From: Rana temporaria
Taxonomy: Eukaryota > Chordata > Amphibia > Anura > Ranidae
DNA: 64,000 bases
Direction of reading: 5' to 3'
NCBI RefSeq assembly: GCF_905171775.1
Contig: NC_053494.1
Coordinates: forward strand, 52,801,749-52,865,748
Shown: positions 1 to 13,500 of the stretch, in pieces
How the letters are laid out: every line of letters starts with the position of its first letter
How positions within the stretch are numbered: the stretch's first letter is position 1
The notes under the pieces: generated by a model
Told to the model about the DNA's origin: nothing
What the model saw: only the letters and a program-made list of their open reading frames with translations
Database searches by the model: none
Made by a program: the position numbers and the translations under genes

Positions 1-32
1 ACATGTTATTTGGGTGAACCTCCGCTTTAACA

Positions 33-220
33 TAACGCAACATTAGCAGAAGTTGCCCAAACGGTTGTGCTAAAGAGCTGAAAAAACGCGTAGTTTCCTG
101 TTTGTTGGCCGAAAATTCTTTGCCGTTTGTATGCAAGGCAAGTTCCTGCCCAACGCCCTTCGGAACAAAAGTCCTACGCTTTTGTCCGCAGAAAATCCGA
201 TCGTGTGTTTGAGGCTTTAG
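33..220. mobile_element. family B element, 3' part at the window edge
   Basis: It shares ACATTAGCAGAAGTTGCCC and the CCGATCGTGTGTTTGAGGCTTT end with the copies at 7210-7639 and 14945-15346. Just before it lies the end of a family D element (GGGTGAACCTCCGCTTTAA, 14-32), which appears to be nested in it. Confidence 0.6.
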
Positions 221-460
221 AATGGCTTGCAATCATTGGCTACAAGCACTGATCAAATTCTGGTTTTCCAGCATGACCGTTAAACAAACCGCAGTACACA
301 CGGACCAAAAGTCGGCCCGTTCATACTACTTTTGTTCTGTGAACACCCTGCTTTAGATCAAGCCAGATTTATTTTAAAAGAGAGCACTTGTGAATTAGAG
401 GTGTAAACATGCTTTGTGTTCCTTTTTCTCAATCCTTCGATGTAAAGCCTCTTGCTTTAG

Positions 461-1697
461 GGCCCATTCACACCTGAGTGTTTTGTAGCCTGAAGCCTGA
501 AGCTACAAAACACTGGAGGGGGAAATTCCATTGGGCTAGATTCAGATAGCCCGCCGTAAGTTTGTGCGGGCGTAGCGTATCTCAGATACGCTACGCCGTC
601 GTAACTTAGTGAGGCTGGGGCTGGATTCACAAAGAACCTGCGCCCTAAGTTACGGCGGAGTAGCGTAGATCTGCCGGCGTAAGCGCGCCAAATTCAAATT
701 CTGAAGAGGTGGGCGTGTTTTATGTAAATAAAACATGACCCCACGTAAATGACGTCTCTAACAAACGACGCATGCGCCGTCCGTGAACGTATCCCAGTGC
801 GCATGCTCCTAATCACGTCGCAAATAGTCAATGCCTTCAACGTGAACGTAATTTACGCAAAGCCCTATTCGCGAACGACTTACGCAAACGACGTAAACGA
901 CACAAAATTCGACGCTGTCCTGACGTCTATACTTAACATTGGTTACTCCTCATATAGCAGGAGTAACCTTATGCCGGAAAAAGCCTTACGTAAACGACGT
1001 AAAAAAATCAGCCGGGCGCACGTACGTTTCTGAATCGGCGTATCTAGCTCATTTGCATATTCTACGCCGAAATCAACGGAAGCGCCAAATAGCGGCCAGC
1101 GTAAATATGCACCCTAAGATACGACGGCGTAGGAGACTTGCCCGCCCGTATCTTAGCCTAATTTAAGCGTATCTGGTTTCCAGAATACGCTTACATTTAC
1201 GACGCGTAGATTCAGAGTTACGACGGCGTATCTACTGATACGCCGGCGTAACTCTCTGTGAATCTAGCCCATAATTCTCAATGGAGATGGTTCACATCTC
1301 CACTCCAAAATGCCTGAAGCTCAAACAAGTTCTGGACCCTTTTTTGTGGCTCGAATCGGGCTGATTTGGGCGTTTTGAACGTTTGTATTCCCATAGAAAC
1401 TAATGGAAACGCTCGATTCAAACGTCTAGCGCGACAACTAGCGTTTCTACGGGCGTTTTGTCACTTTAATCTGTTCTGTGAAATAGAATATTCACCCAGG
1501 AAGAAAATAAAAAAAATCTACAAACATAGCAACAAATGATGAAAGAGATGAGCATTTTTCCTATTGGCTAAAATAAAAAAACGCCAAAGTTCAAAAACGT
1601 CGGACAACGCTGTATGCAAACGTGCGAATATGCGCGTCAAAACGCCGGGAAAAAAAACGATCAAAAACGCTACGCTCAGGTGTGAATGGGGCCTTAG
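461..1697. mobile_element. family E palindromic element interrupted by family A copy 1
   Basis: The left end GGGCCCATTCACACCTGAG (463) and right end CTCAGGTGTGAATGGGGCC (1676) are complementary. About 500 bp of its own sequence remain around the inserted copy. Confidence 0.72.
533..1270. mobile_element. family A palindromic element, copy 1
   Basis: The ends are GGGCTAGATTCAG and GTGAATCTAGCCC. The interior is CpG-rich with repeated ACGTAAACGACGTAAA-like text and GCATGCGC. It is nested inside a family E element (461-1697). Open frames inside it recur in other copies and are not genes. Confidence 0.8.
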
Positions 1698-2101
1698 AGC
1701 AATTTATAACACAGCCCCTTTGCTAGCTTGCTCTGTGTGCCGAGTGTGTCAGATGGTACTTTTTCCCATGGAACCTTTTGTCCTACAGGCAGAACATGAG
1801 GAGCAGTCAGTAGAAGGTTCACATTCAACCGTATCTAAATTCAAAACTTTTTATTTTTTTTTATTTTTTTAGCTGTGGATAGAGTAATGAGGGGATAGAA
1901 CCCCTGACAGTCTGTATTGCTGACTGTGGTAGTGAAATGTACTCTTTGTGTCTGTTCTGGGGCTAAAAATTAGCTTGCATCACATCGCATCCCTTCCCTT
2001 ATGCTGCTGCTGGGAAGAAGCTGGATGCATTGCTTGAAAGCAGGAGAGGTACAAGGGCCACATGTAATGGCCTGGAGGGCTGGATTCAGCCTGCAGGCCT
2101 T

Positions 2102-3263
2102 GGGCCAGATTCAGAAAGGAGATACGACGGTGTATCTCCGGATACGCCGTCGTATCTCTGAGTGTGCGTGGTCGTAACTATGCGACTGATTCAGAGAATC
2201 AGTTACGCATAGACTTCCCTAAGGCCGCGTACACACGGTCGGACATGTCCGCGGAAACTGGTCCACGGACCAGTTTCAGCGGACATGTTCGACCGTGTGT
2301 ACGGCCTAGCGGACAGGTTTCCAGCGGACAAAAGTTTCTTAGCAAGCTAAGAAACTTGTCCGCTGGAAACATGTCCGTCGGACATGTCCGATGGTTAGTA
2401 CACCTAATCGGACATGTCCGCTGGTTATGACGTGTAACCAGCGTCCCGAAATCCCGCGCATGCATCAAATTGATTCAACGCATGCGTGGAAGCATTGCAC
2501 TTCCGTGTTTGAGAATGTCGGTGTCTTCTAAGTCACCGCGTTCTCTGTCCGCGGGGATTTTGGTCTGATGGTGTGTACACACATCAGACCAAAAGCTCCC
2601 AGGAGACATGTCCGTTTTCATCGGACATGTCTCCTCGTGTGTACGGGGCCTAAGATCCGACCGGCGTAAGTGTCTTACATTGTCGTATCTTAGGCTGCAT
2701 ATTTACGCTAGTCGCTAGGTGGCGCTTCCGTATAGTTACGCGATGAATATGTTAATTAGGTAGATATGCCGATTCAGAAACGTACGTCCGGCCGGCGCAT
2801 CTTTTTACGTCGTTTACGTTAGGTTTTTCCGGCGTAAAGTTACCCCTGCTATATGAGGCGTAGCCAATGTTAAGTATGGACATCGTTCCCGCATCGAGTT
2901 TTGAAAATTTTGCGTAAGTTGTTCGCGAATAGGGCTGTATGTAAGTTCCGTTCACGTCTAAAGCAATGACGACTTGCAGCGTAATTTCGAGCATGCGCAC
3001 TGGGATCTTTTCACGAACGGCGCATGCGCCGTTCGTAAAATACGTCAAATACGTGGGGTCACAGTGAATTTACATAAAACACGCCAACATCATCCCCATT
3101 TGAATTAGGCGGGCTTACGCCGACACACATACGTTACGCCGCCATAACTAAGGGCGTAAGTTCTTTCTGCATACGGAACTTGCGCCCTAAGTTACGGCGG
3201 CGTACCGTATTTGAGATACGTTGCGCCACGCGGACAGATACTGCAATGTATCTGAATCCGGCC
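2102..3263. mobile_element. family A palindromic element, copy 2, with nested family B
   Basis: It runs from GGGCCAGATTCAGAAAGG to CTGAATCCGGCC with CTT flanking each side (2099-2101 and 3264-3266). A family B element at 2223-2650 interrupts it. Confidence 0.8.
2223..2650. mobile_element. family B element nested in family A copy 2
   Basis: The ends are GGCCGCGTACACACGGTCGG and CGTGTGTACGGGGCC with TAA on both sides (2220-2222 and 2651-2653). The interior is palindromic around the GGACATGTCC motif. Confidence 0.82.
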
Positions 3264-3832
3264 CTTTGTGTTTGACACCGGTGATCTAAATGGTTTGTTA
3301 ATTTTTCCCTCAGGCCTCCGTGCTGGTTGCAGGGGCTTGGAGGGGTCACATATCTAAGGTATTTTTCTAGGCTACTTTTGTAAGTATCCTGGCTGTGGGA
3401 CCTTCCCTCCATAACCTTCTTGTTTTTTCCCCAAGGTTTCTTCTCTGGCAGGGGAGAAGCAGCTATCCCCGTGGGCGCCAAGGCTCTAGTGGAGCCCTCC
3501 CTTACTCACATTTGGTCAAGCTCCATGTTCTTGGTTGCTGGCTGAGCTCCTGATTGATATAGATGGATCATGGCCACTGGGTGGCTTCCCCCAATTTTTT
3601 GGAGGGAAAACTGCATGGCTGGAGCAAACAAATGGGAGGGGCGCATGTCTGCTGAGGCAGATGAGCTTTTGTGCATAGGCCAGGACAGAATGCAGCCTGC
3701 TATGCTGCAGGTCCCCCTGAATGGATAGCAATATGGGGGTTTGTGAGTATACCCTGGTGCCATTATCTGCTAACAGGTGGGGGTTGGAGCAGTAGGCAGG
3801 ATTTTTCGTTCTCCTCTGAATGTCCTATGAAC

Positions 3833-4138
3833 CTGGGGGGGGGGGCCTGATCCTCTATCTGGACAGTACTGATTGACCCTGTGCTGATCACATGGACCCT
3901 CCCAAGATACAGCAATACGCACCAAACTGAGCATGTGCAGAATGACTCCAAAGGCTCTGTCTTATCAGGAGGTGGATTAGGGAAAGTGGAAGAAAGGGAG
4001 GATCAGAGAAGACAGGATCAAACAGCCTTTTTACACAAAGCAGAGGATTAACCCCTTTGGTTCCACAGTGAGTATGCCAAGCATGCTTTACTGCATATAC
4101 AGACTGATTTTACTCTTGCGGGTTTAGTAACACTTTAA
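3833..4138 (+). repeat. family F interspersed repeat, copy 1
   Basis: It shares GGTTCCACAGTGAGTAT, CAAGCATGCTTTACTGCATA and GGGTTTAGTAACAC with copies at 60765-61075 (+) and 31848-32095 (-). A poly-G run at 3836-3846 lies near its start. Confidence 0.65.
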
Positions 4139-4376
4139 CCCCTTGAACCCTGCAAAAGTGCCCTGCATTGCAACGTGGCGGAGTATAATTCCTGCCAATG
4201 CATGTGTACATTCTTGGCCACTGCCTTTGCAACTAAAGGTGGAGCTGTGGGGGGGGGGGGGGGGGGGGGTGCATAAAAAACAGCTCAACCCATGGGGCTT
4301 TACCGCTTATCCACCACTAGTGTGAACAAGTCCTAACAGTAATCGATTAACCATGTTTTTTTCTATATGCTTGCAG

Positions 4377-4559
4377 CGCTGGAATCCAGTGGATGGATTC
4401 TGTGAAAAGCTTCTTCCCAGCGATCGCTGGCAGTGGAGTGATGTCACTGGTCTGAAACATCAACAACTGGAAAGCTTCCAGCTCCCCTCACCACACTGGG
4501 AATGGGAGTCCGACTGGTATGTGGATGAGAATATTGGAGGGGAAACAACAGAGAAAGGG
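4377..4559 (+). CDS. tecpr1: tecpr1 exon: first half of the N-terminal dysferlin domain
   Basis: This exon has 61 codons and is phase 0 at both ends. The acceptor is TTGCAG at 4371-4376 and the donor is GTAAGT at 4560. It opens with RWNPVDGFCEKLL and contains WEWESDWYVDE, the Trp-rich DysFN signature seen in TECPR1, dysferlin and peroxin Pex30 relatives. The exon encoding the preceding N-terminal propeller blade is not in the 4376 bases upstream, so it lies outside the window. Confidence 0.95.
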
Positions 4560-7500
4560 GTAAGTGTCAATTATATGTGCACATGTTTAATTATAGAACT
4601 CTACCCAAAACTGTGTTTTATTTTTGTATTTTTTACCAAATATTAGGGAATTATTCCTCATTTCAATGTAGTGGGTGGAACAATGCAAATCTTTTCCTTT
4701 ATGCTCGTGGCTAACTGTACACCCAGATATGATTGTGTCTAACACGGACTAATATTATAGAGCCATAGACATAAGAACCATAAGTTATGGTGAAAGGGGA
4801 CCATGGGTACTTAGGAGCCCTCCAGTGAGTAGAGCCTTCGTGGAATAGAAGTAGTGGACATAATGGTATGCCTTATTTCAGGATAGCTGGTGGAGCCAGT
4901 GCATATTAATCCATGACACCCTATGGCTAAGTGTACATTGAGAACACCAAGGCCCGGAATTCACATACAGCGGCGCATATTTATGCCGCCGTAGCATATC
5001 TCCTTTACGCTACGCCGACACAGCGCAGAGAGGCAAGCACTGGATTCACAAAGCCAGTGCTGCCAAAACTGCGCTGGGTTTCCAAGGCGTAAGCCAGCGT
5101 ATGTGGAAGTGGGAGTGAGCCATGCAAATGAGGCGTGACCCCATGCAAATGATGGGCCGAGCGCCAGACAGATACGATTCGCCAACTGCGCATGTGCCGT
5201 CCCGTGGACGCATCCCAATGTGCATGCTCGCAATCATGTCGGAACTACTCCCTAAGATACGCCGGATCACTGCCTACGGCGTGAACGTAACCTACGCCTA
5301 GTCATATTCACATCCTACGTAAACGACGTAAAATACGTTGGCTTGTGTTCCCTTTGCATGGATGCTGCTGAGTTACACCTCCTTTATGGGGCATAACTTT
5401 GCGCTGGACGTATGACTTTACGCGCGCTGCGTCGGGCGGACGTACGTTCGTGAATCGGCGTATCTCCCTCATTTGCATATGTGAATAGAAAATCAATGGG
5501 AGCGCCAAATACGACCAGCGTAAATATGCGCCCACTCTACGCCGGCGTAGGCAAGTTACGTCGGTCGGATGAAGCCTATTTTCAGGCGTATCTTAGTTTC
5601 TGAGTCAGGCGCACAGATAAGACGGCGCATATTTGCACTTACGCGGCGTATCTCGAGATACGACGGCGCAAGTGCTTTGTGAATCCAGGCCCTAGTATAT
5701 AGCACAGTTATAGCTTAATATTATAGAACCACGTATTCCACGCTGCATACAGCCATTGTAGCTTTGTTGCCCATCATTACTGCAGTGTATGTAAACAATG
5801 AGTCTTGTTTACTAAGGAATTTGAGAATGTTTACACCATATATTCTGTGAAGATTTACTCCAACTCATGTAAAGAAAAAAAACCCTGGTTACATATTGTA
5901 ATCTGCACATGATTGAATAATTGAAGTGAATTCATCCCAAAGGTGTTCAATTTGGTTAACGTCAGTACTCTGTGCAGGCCAGTCACATTCCTCCACCCCA
6001 AACTCGCTCATCCATGTTTTTATGGACCTTGCTTTGTGCATTGGTCCAAATAATTTGGTGGAGGGGGAATTATGGTGTGGGGTTGTTTTTCAGGGGTTAT
6101 AGGCTTGGCCCCTTAGGCCGCGTACACACGGACGGACAATCCGATGAAAACGGTCCGCTGCCGGATTTTGGTCTGATGTGTGTACACACCATCAGACCAA
6201 AATCCCAGCGGACAGCGAACGCGGTGACGTGGTCGCGACGATAACGCGGCGACGTGCACGACCCTGGAAGGTCAATGCTTCCACGCATGTGTCGAATCAC
6301 TTCAACGCATGCGAGGGCTTTCGGCCGAGCGGACATGTCCGGTGAGTCGTACAGACGACCGAACATGTCCGACGGACAGGCTTCCAGCGGACATGTTTCA
6401 TAGCATGCTATGAAACATTTGTCAGCTGGAAACCTGTCCGCTAGGCCGGGAATCCGGTCCGGTCGGCCGTACAGGCGACCGAACATGTCCGCAGAAACTG
6501 GTCCGTGGACCAGTTTCAGCAGACATGTTCGGTCGTGTGTACGAGGCCTCAGTTGCAGTGAAGGGAACTATTAAAGGGGTTGTAAAGGTACAATTTTTTT
6601 TCCCCCTAAATGGCTTCCTTTACCTTGGTGCAGTCCTCCTTCACTTACCTCATCCTTCCATTTTGCTTTTAAATGTCCTTATTTCTTCTGAGAAATCCTC
6701 ACCTCCTGTTCTTCTGTCTGTAACTCCACACAGTAATGCAAGGCTTTCTCTCTGGTGTGGAGTGTCATGCTCGCCCCCTCCCTTTTGGACTACAGGAGAG
6801 TCAGGACACCCACTAACACACAGCTCCTTTCTCTATCTGCAACGTAGAGATCGTCCTGACTCTCCTGTTGTCCAAGGGAGGGGGCGAGCACGACACTCCA
6901 CACCAGGGAGAAAGCCTTGCATTACTGTGTGGAGTTACAGACAGAAGAACAGGAAGTGAGGATTTCTCAGAAGAAATAAGGACATTTAAAAGCAAAATCA
7001 AAGGATGACGTAAGTGAAGGAGGACTTTTTTTTACGTTTTTTTACGTTTTTTTTTTTACGTTCTACAACCCCTTTAAGGCATCAGCATACCAAGACATTT
7101 TGGACAATTTCATGCTCCCAACTTTAGGGATGGACAGCCTTCCCAGAAGAGTTGAAGCTGTTATTGCTGCAAAGGGTGGGCCAACACAATATTGAACCCT
7201 ACAGACTAAAGGCCCATACACATGATCGGATTTTCTGACAACAATGGTCCGACGGATGTGTTTTATCGGACAATCCGACCGTCTGTATGCTTTATCGGAC
7301 AATTGTTATCAGAATTTCCAACAACAAATGTTGGCTGTACATGCGCTCAAATTTTTCGACAACAAATGTGTTCCGTCGGATTATCCGATCGTGTGAACAC
7401 AAGTCCATTGGACTAAAATCCAAAGTACAAACACGCATGCTCTGAACCAATGCTAACCATAATACATTAGCAGAATGTGCCCAAAGGGTGGCGCTAAATA

Positions 7501-10500
7501 GCAGAAAGACCACGTTGTTTTGTGAATGTTGGCTGAAAAAAATTCTGCCGTCTTTATGCAGAACAAGTTCACGGACAACGCCCTTCGGACAAAAATCCAC
7601 GGATTTGTCTGATGGAAGTCCTTTCGTGTGTATGAGGCTTAAGAGTGGGATTCCATTAAAGTTCATGTGGGTGTAAAGGCAGGCATCACAGTACTAGTCA
7701 CAATATAGTGTATACTGTAGCTCTAACACAACTCAAAAAAACTTCAATAGTACAAATTCTTATACACAGCGTATGATTGAAATGGACACTGTCCCCAGTA
7801 CACATGAGAAGACTGTAAAATGATATACGGTAGTCCATTCAGTGTGCTGAAACAAGACGGCTTCCGCAAATAGTGAAAACTCTAATTTCATTATTAAATC
7901 GATCCCATGTTGTCATCTAGGGTTTAAGTGTCCTCACCTCCATATTTCACACTGATGTCAACTTTTGGGTTGGCACTCACCCTTTGTTATGGACCTTTTA
8001 GTGCAAATTAACATGGGTGAAGAACAGTTAGGCCCGGATTCACAAAGCACTTACGCCGACGTATAACAAGTTACGCCGACGTAAGTGCAAATGTGTGCCG
8101 TCGTATCTGTGCGCCAGACCCACAAACTAATATACGCCTAAAAATAGGCTTCACCCCGCCAACGTAACTTGCCTACGCTGGCGTAGGATGGGCGCACATT
8201 TAGGCTGGACGCATGGTGGCGCTCCCATTGATTAGCTATTCAAATACGGCGATTCACGAACGTACGTGCGCCCGGCGCAGGCTACACGAGGTGCGCGTAA
8301 GTTGTACGTCCGGCGTAAATTTATGCCCCATAAAGGAGGTGCAACCCAGCAGCAGACATGCAAAGGTCTGCACCAGGGAACACAAGCTGCCGTATTTTAC
8401 GTTGGACGTGTGTCTGGCTGGGCGTAGGTTACGTTCACGCCGTACACAGTGATCTGGCATAGTTTAGGCAGTTGTTCCGACGTGGTTGTGAGCATTCGCA
8501 GGGGGATGCGTCCACGTCTCGGCGCATGCGCAGTTCGTGATACGTATCTGTCTGGCACTAGGCCCATCATTTGCATAGGGTCACGCCTCATTTGCATGGC
8601 TCAAGCCCACTTCCTCCTACGCCAGCTTATGCCTTCGAAACCCAGCGCAGCGTTGGGAGCACTGGCTTGGTGAATTCCATGCTTGCCTCTCTGCGCTGCG
8701 TTGGCGTAGTGTACATTGTTTGCGCTACGGCAACGTAATGTGCGCCCGCTCTCTGTGAATCTGGGCCTTGATGTTTTTGTGCTAGCACCACGCTGCGTGC
8801 AGGAAGACCATATACAGTAAGTGAATTGATAAGCATCGGCTGTACGGACTTACACAGTTTAGTGTGACAGATACTAATAGGTACCCAGTAATAGGCGCAC
8901 AGTTCCCAATGCAGAGTCTCTGTGTCTCGGTCCATGCCCCCGTCCCTGTGTACTTGTCAAACACTGATGTGTGGGTGAGTCCGTACATCTAATGCTTATC
9001 AATTTATTTCTATGTGCTGCCTGCATGCAGCTTGGTGCAAGTATAAAAAAATAATGGCTTTTCACACTGGGGCTGTACCCATGTGACCGACCCTTTAATT
9101 AAATATAAATTCACAAGCACTTCAATTAGCTCCTCTAGAATCATCATCTGATCTCTGAATATTTCTCCCTCGGTTATACATAAACCGTGTGCATAGCATA
9201 ACTACATTGGTAATAATATTTTTACAAAGATTAAAAGAACATTACCGTACTTACATACTCTTGTGCACAAAATATTAGAGTTTAATGAAATTCCTAAAAG
9301 ACATGTATCCCTTCCTGTATGCCTTCTTTGCTGAGCTGATGCAATTTTCATACAAACTTACACCTTATTTACACAATACAAATCAAAGTCTTAGTTTAAG
9401 GCTGGGTTCACACTTATGCGACTACAGACATTGCATGTAGTTTGGCTGAAATCTCATCGCATTCGCGCCAAAATGGTGCAGGACCCTTTTTTTGGTCCGC
9501 ACTGGAATCGGATCACATGGGTGTAAACACCTATGCGATTCCTGCACCATTTGACAGTTCGCACTCCAATCTGTGAACCGATCTGGGGGTGTCATTAATT
9601 TTACATTGACACCGGCAGTGGTTCACAGATGTCGGTGTGAACCGCCGGCGAATGACATGCAATGCCGAAACCTGCGCTGGTTCTGCATCGCATATATGTG
9701 AACTGGGACTAAACCTTTTGGTGGTATTGTATCTTGCCTGTGGATCCACGAAAACCTCTGTCTATTTGAGCATTAAACCCTTGTACACACTGGTGTGATT
9801 TGACAGTTCCAAATCGCATGACGTGTCGCACCCCATTGTTGGCAATGGAACCGCTCAAATTGCTGCGCAGGAAGTAGCGCAGGAACCTTTTTCAAAGTCC
9901 CTGCGACATGCGTATGTCGCAGGGACTTTGAAAAAGGTTCCTGCGCTACTTTTTCCTCCGATTTCAGTGCAAATTGCATAGACTTCTGTTAAACGCAATG
10001 AAATTGGAGGTGCAGATCGCACTGGTTTGTGGCACCAGTGTGAACCAGAGCTTATTGTCTGTCACCCCTCCTCTCTGGTGAGGGCTACATAATCTGAGTG
10101 TGAATATTCTATAGGATAAAATATCTGGCCTCTGGTTATTTGAATTTCTTATATAATATCTGTAGTGTGTGTGATGTGCTCTTTCACTTTTTCAGTGGTT
10201 TTGCCTACATACAGTAAATATGATTATTAATTACGTAATCGGTCTGACAAGTCTAGTATCCAATAATGATAATCTGATATCCTTTTATGGATGATTGAAT
10301 GACTTTCCTTTCATCGTATTCATACAATCAATGCAATTCAAATGGGAAATATATGCCATGTTTTCTCTCTGGCTTTTTTGTGAAATGATCGGCTCTGATG
10401 ACTGTAAAGGTACACATTGAAACTAGTTTGTAATTTATGTCAGGTTTTTTTTTTTTTTATTATGACCTGCTCTGAAAAAGGATGTTAATATGACACAAAC

Positions 10501-13500
10501 GTAATTCATATTTATATTACTTCTGTATTCCTATCTAATCTTTCTTCTTCCTTCCCTTTTTTTTTTTTTTAGCTTATTTTTTCCCCTAACCACAGTTTCT
10601 GAGTAACTCTTAGGCCGCGTACACACGGTCGGTCCATCCGATGAGAACGGTCCTAAGGACCGTTTTTTCATCGGGTAACCGATGAAGCAGACTGATGGTC
10701 TGATGTGCCTACACACCATCGGTTAAAAAAACGATTGAGTCCAACGCGGTGACGTAAAACACAACGACGTGCAGAGAAAAATGAAGTTCAATGCTTCCAA
10801 GCATGCGTCGACTTGATTCTGAGCATACGCGGGTTTTGAACCGATGCTTTTGCTTACTAACCATCGGTTTTGACCGATCAGTTAGGCGTCCATCGGTTCA
10901 ATTTTAAAGCAAGTTCTCTTTTTTTGGACCGAAGGACAACTGACCATTGGGGCCCACACATGATCGGTTTGGACCGATGAAGCTGAACTTCAGTTCGTTT
11001 TCATCGGTTTTGTCCGATCGTGTGTACAGGGCCTAAGCTAACAGTTTGTGTTCCGCTTCTCTAAGATGTGATTATCGCTAACTATTTGTTTCACTTGTTT
11101 TGACCTGGCACCTAGGTATAGGTGTGAATACACCTAAAAATTTTAAAACTCCTAAAATGCAGTAATTAGTTCTGATATGTTGGTTTAGTGAATATATTGC
11201 ACTCTATATCCATTTCATTACAACAGTATCAGCATTATAGTTTCCCTCGAAGGGCTAGTTAAAGCGGAAGTAAACCCATCCATAAAACTATTTAATTTCC
11301 GGCACGTGCCGGAAATGTAACACTCCAATTGGTTGCACTCTCAACCAAACTGGCTGGTGTCTAAACTGATCACATGTGCAGCATCATGGCAGTTGTAGAT
11401 TAAACAGAGGCCAAGATGGCAGCTTCCTTGGCTGAAAACGATAGGGGGGTTTACTTACACTTTAAGTCTGTAAGACTAGATGTCCAGAGCACCCCACCCC
11501 CCTTGCATCAGATGTCAAGAGCCCTCCCACCATCAGAAGTCAAGAGCCTCCCACCCTACATGACCGTGCACCCCCCCCCCCCCCTTGCCTTTTGCTGTTG
11601 CCAGGAAGAAGCTAGGACAGAGCTGGGAAGCAGAAAGTGCAGGGTCTGGAGGAGGTCCAGAGGAGGGCTGGCATAAGCTGCCAGAGACTGTTGAATGCTG
11701 AGACTAAGGTAGGGGGGATGAGCGGGTGCGGAGACTTCCCAGAGAGGCTCAGGATATGTAGGAGGAGTTCTGTTCTCGCTGCTGCCGACTGCTGAGACAG
11801 GAGACAGAAACCAGCCGCTCCTTGGCTGCATGGAGAAGCACAGGATCTAGAGGAAGAGTTTGGTCCTCCTCTTTTGCTGCCCACTGCAAGATGGTGGTAG
11901 AGATGAGGGGGGGTGCCACAGCTGCAAGAGAGGTGCAATAGGTCAGATTTGGCCCTTGGGATTGTGTTTGACACATGTGCTCCATATGTGCTCCATATTA
12001 TCTTTCTTGATTCTAAATGCTGGTATTCAAAAAATAAAACAGATTTATAGGTTGCAATTTGATTAAACCGCAAACTGGGGTACGCTGTATATAACATGCA
12101 TCACATTCCTATAGGTCTGCGTGTTTCCTCACCATATAGCGAACATTTTGTCTATCATAAAATAATAGTACTAACAAAGACAGTTCTGGGCTGTCAGAAT
12201 TTTCGGAACCTAATGCCCCGTACACACGCTTGGGATTTCCGACGGGAAAAAGTCAGTCGGGAATCCCAACGTGAAAAAAGAGAGCCAGGTCTCGTTTTTT
12301 TTTTGTTTTTTTTGCCGGCGGTTTTTGCCAGTTTTCCAGTCGGAAAAACTGCCATGGAGCTTACACACGACCAGGATTCCCGGCCAAAACCTCTCATCGC
12401 AGTTTTCCCGTCGGAAAATCCCGGCCGTGTGTTCGGGGCATCAGTCATTTTCATTAAAGCATTTGTTTATTGCGTGCCAACTGCAAGCTCATCGTTCCTC
12501 ATCTGAGCACCATAACATTTTAATCGTTGAATATAAAAAATTCATCAGAAGTGTAACTTTAGATGGAGGAAATCGTTCGGAACCTTCTAGCGGTAATTTA
12601 TAAGGCTGTAGGCCCAATCTGTGACCAGGCTTGCAGTGTCCCAAGTATCAACTGTGGATTCGGGAGGAATTACCAAATCTTTTATTTTTGCCCAAAAATC
12701 CGAAGTGTACCTGTCTAAGTTTTTATCTAAAGGGGAACAAAGTAAACCCACACTTGATAGCATGGACTTCCCTGTGGTAGAAATGGGAACTAATGTAGTC
12801 CAGCTGTAAGTTTGAGTATTGAATTTACTGTTCAGTCTGAGGTTTTGCCTGACCTCAAATTTCAAACCCGTAGCATTTGCCTCGAGCCCATGTTAGCTGC
12901 AAGCCTGCATCTCCTTCCCCATCCTACATAACAAAGGGTGCTAAATGTGAGATCCTGAGTGATGCTGAGTATCCCATTTCTTGTATCTTTCGAGAAGACA
13001 CTCCCGCAAACTGCCAGAGTGTTCGCTTGTGAGATTTGGTATACTAGGCACTGTGGGTGGAATGGGAGAAGCACAATTTTATGTAAGAAGAGAACCTTGC
13101 TTTTAAGTGTTAAGCCGTGTACACACGACCATTTTTCATGTCATGGAAAAAACTAATGGGTAGATTCAGGTAAGGGCGCGCTAATTTGCGGCGGCGTAGC
13201 CTAGCGTGTTTACACTACGCCGCCCTAAGTAAGAGAGGCAAGTACATTATTCTCAAGGCACTTGCCTCCTTACTTAGGGCGGCGTAGTGTAAACGCGGCT
13301 GGCGTAAGGGCGCTTAATTCAAATTGGTTGGAGGGGGGCGTGTTTAATGGAAATGAGGCTTGACCTCACGTTTTTGAAGTTTTTTTGTCACTGCGCATGC
13401 GCCGGGCGACTACATTTCCCAGTGCACATTGCGGCTAAGTACGCCGTACGGACCTATTGATTTCGACGTGGACGTAAACGACGTAACTCCCGATTCGCGG

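Larger units (their letters stand above)
5925..7690. mobile_element. Tc1-like element remnant interrupted by three later insertions
   Basis: Pieces of one Tc1-like copy are recognisable: an inverted 5' part (about 5930-6055, with CCAAAGGTGTTCAATTTGG and CTCATCCATGTTTTTATGG), a forward part (6050-6115), a short piece with GTGAAGGGAACTATTAA (6552-6574), a 3' coding part (7078-7209, CATTTTGGACAATTTCATGC and TTGAAGCTGTTATTGCTGC) and a tail (7640-7690). They are separated by insertions at 6116-6548, 6571-7077 and 7210-7639. No working transposase remains. Confidence 0.72.

Noticed and set aside
749..1166. Open frames of 75-94 codons as small genes
   Set aside because: They lie inside family A palindromic elements and recur with the same text in other copies on either strand, so they are repeat artefacts.
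1..4376. First coding exon of tecpr1 upstream
   Set aside because: No frame matching the N-terminal VLWAVDLFGRVY-type region was found; the interval is mostly mobile elements.
11612..12097. 161-codon minus-strand frame as a gene
   Set aside because: No recognisable motif, ordinary intronic context, and overlapped by other random open frames on both strands.
12587..12865. 92-codon minus-strand frame as a gene or retroelement piece
   Set aside because: Composition looks protein-like but I recognise no family and no flanking structure supports it.
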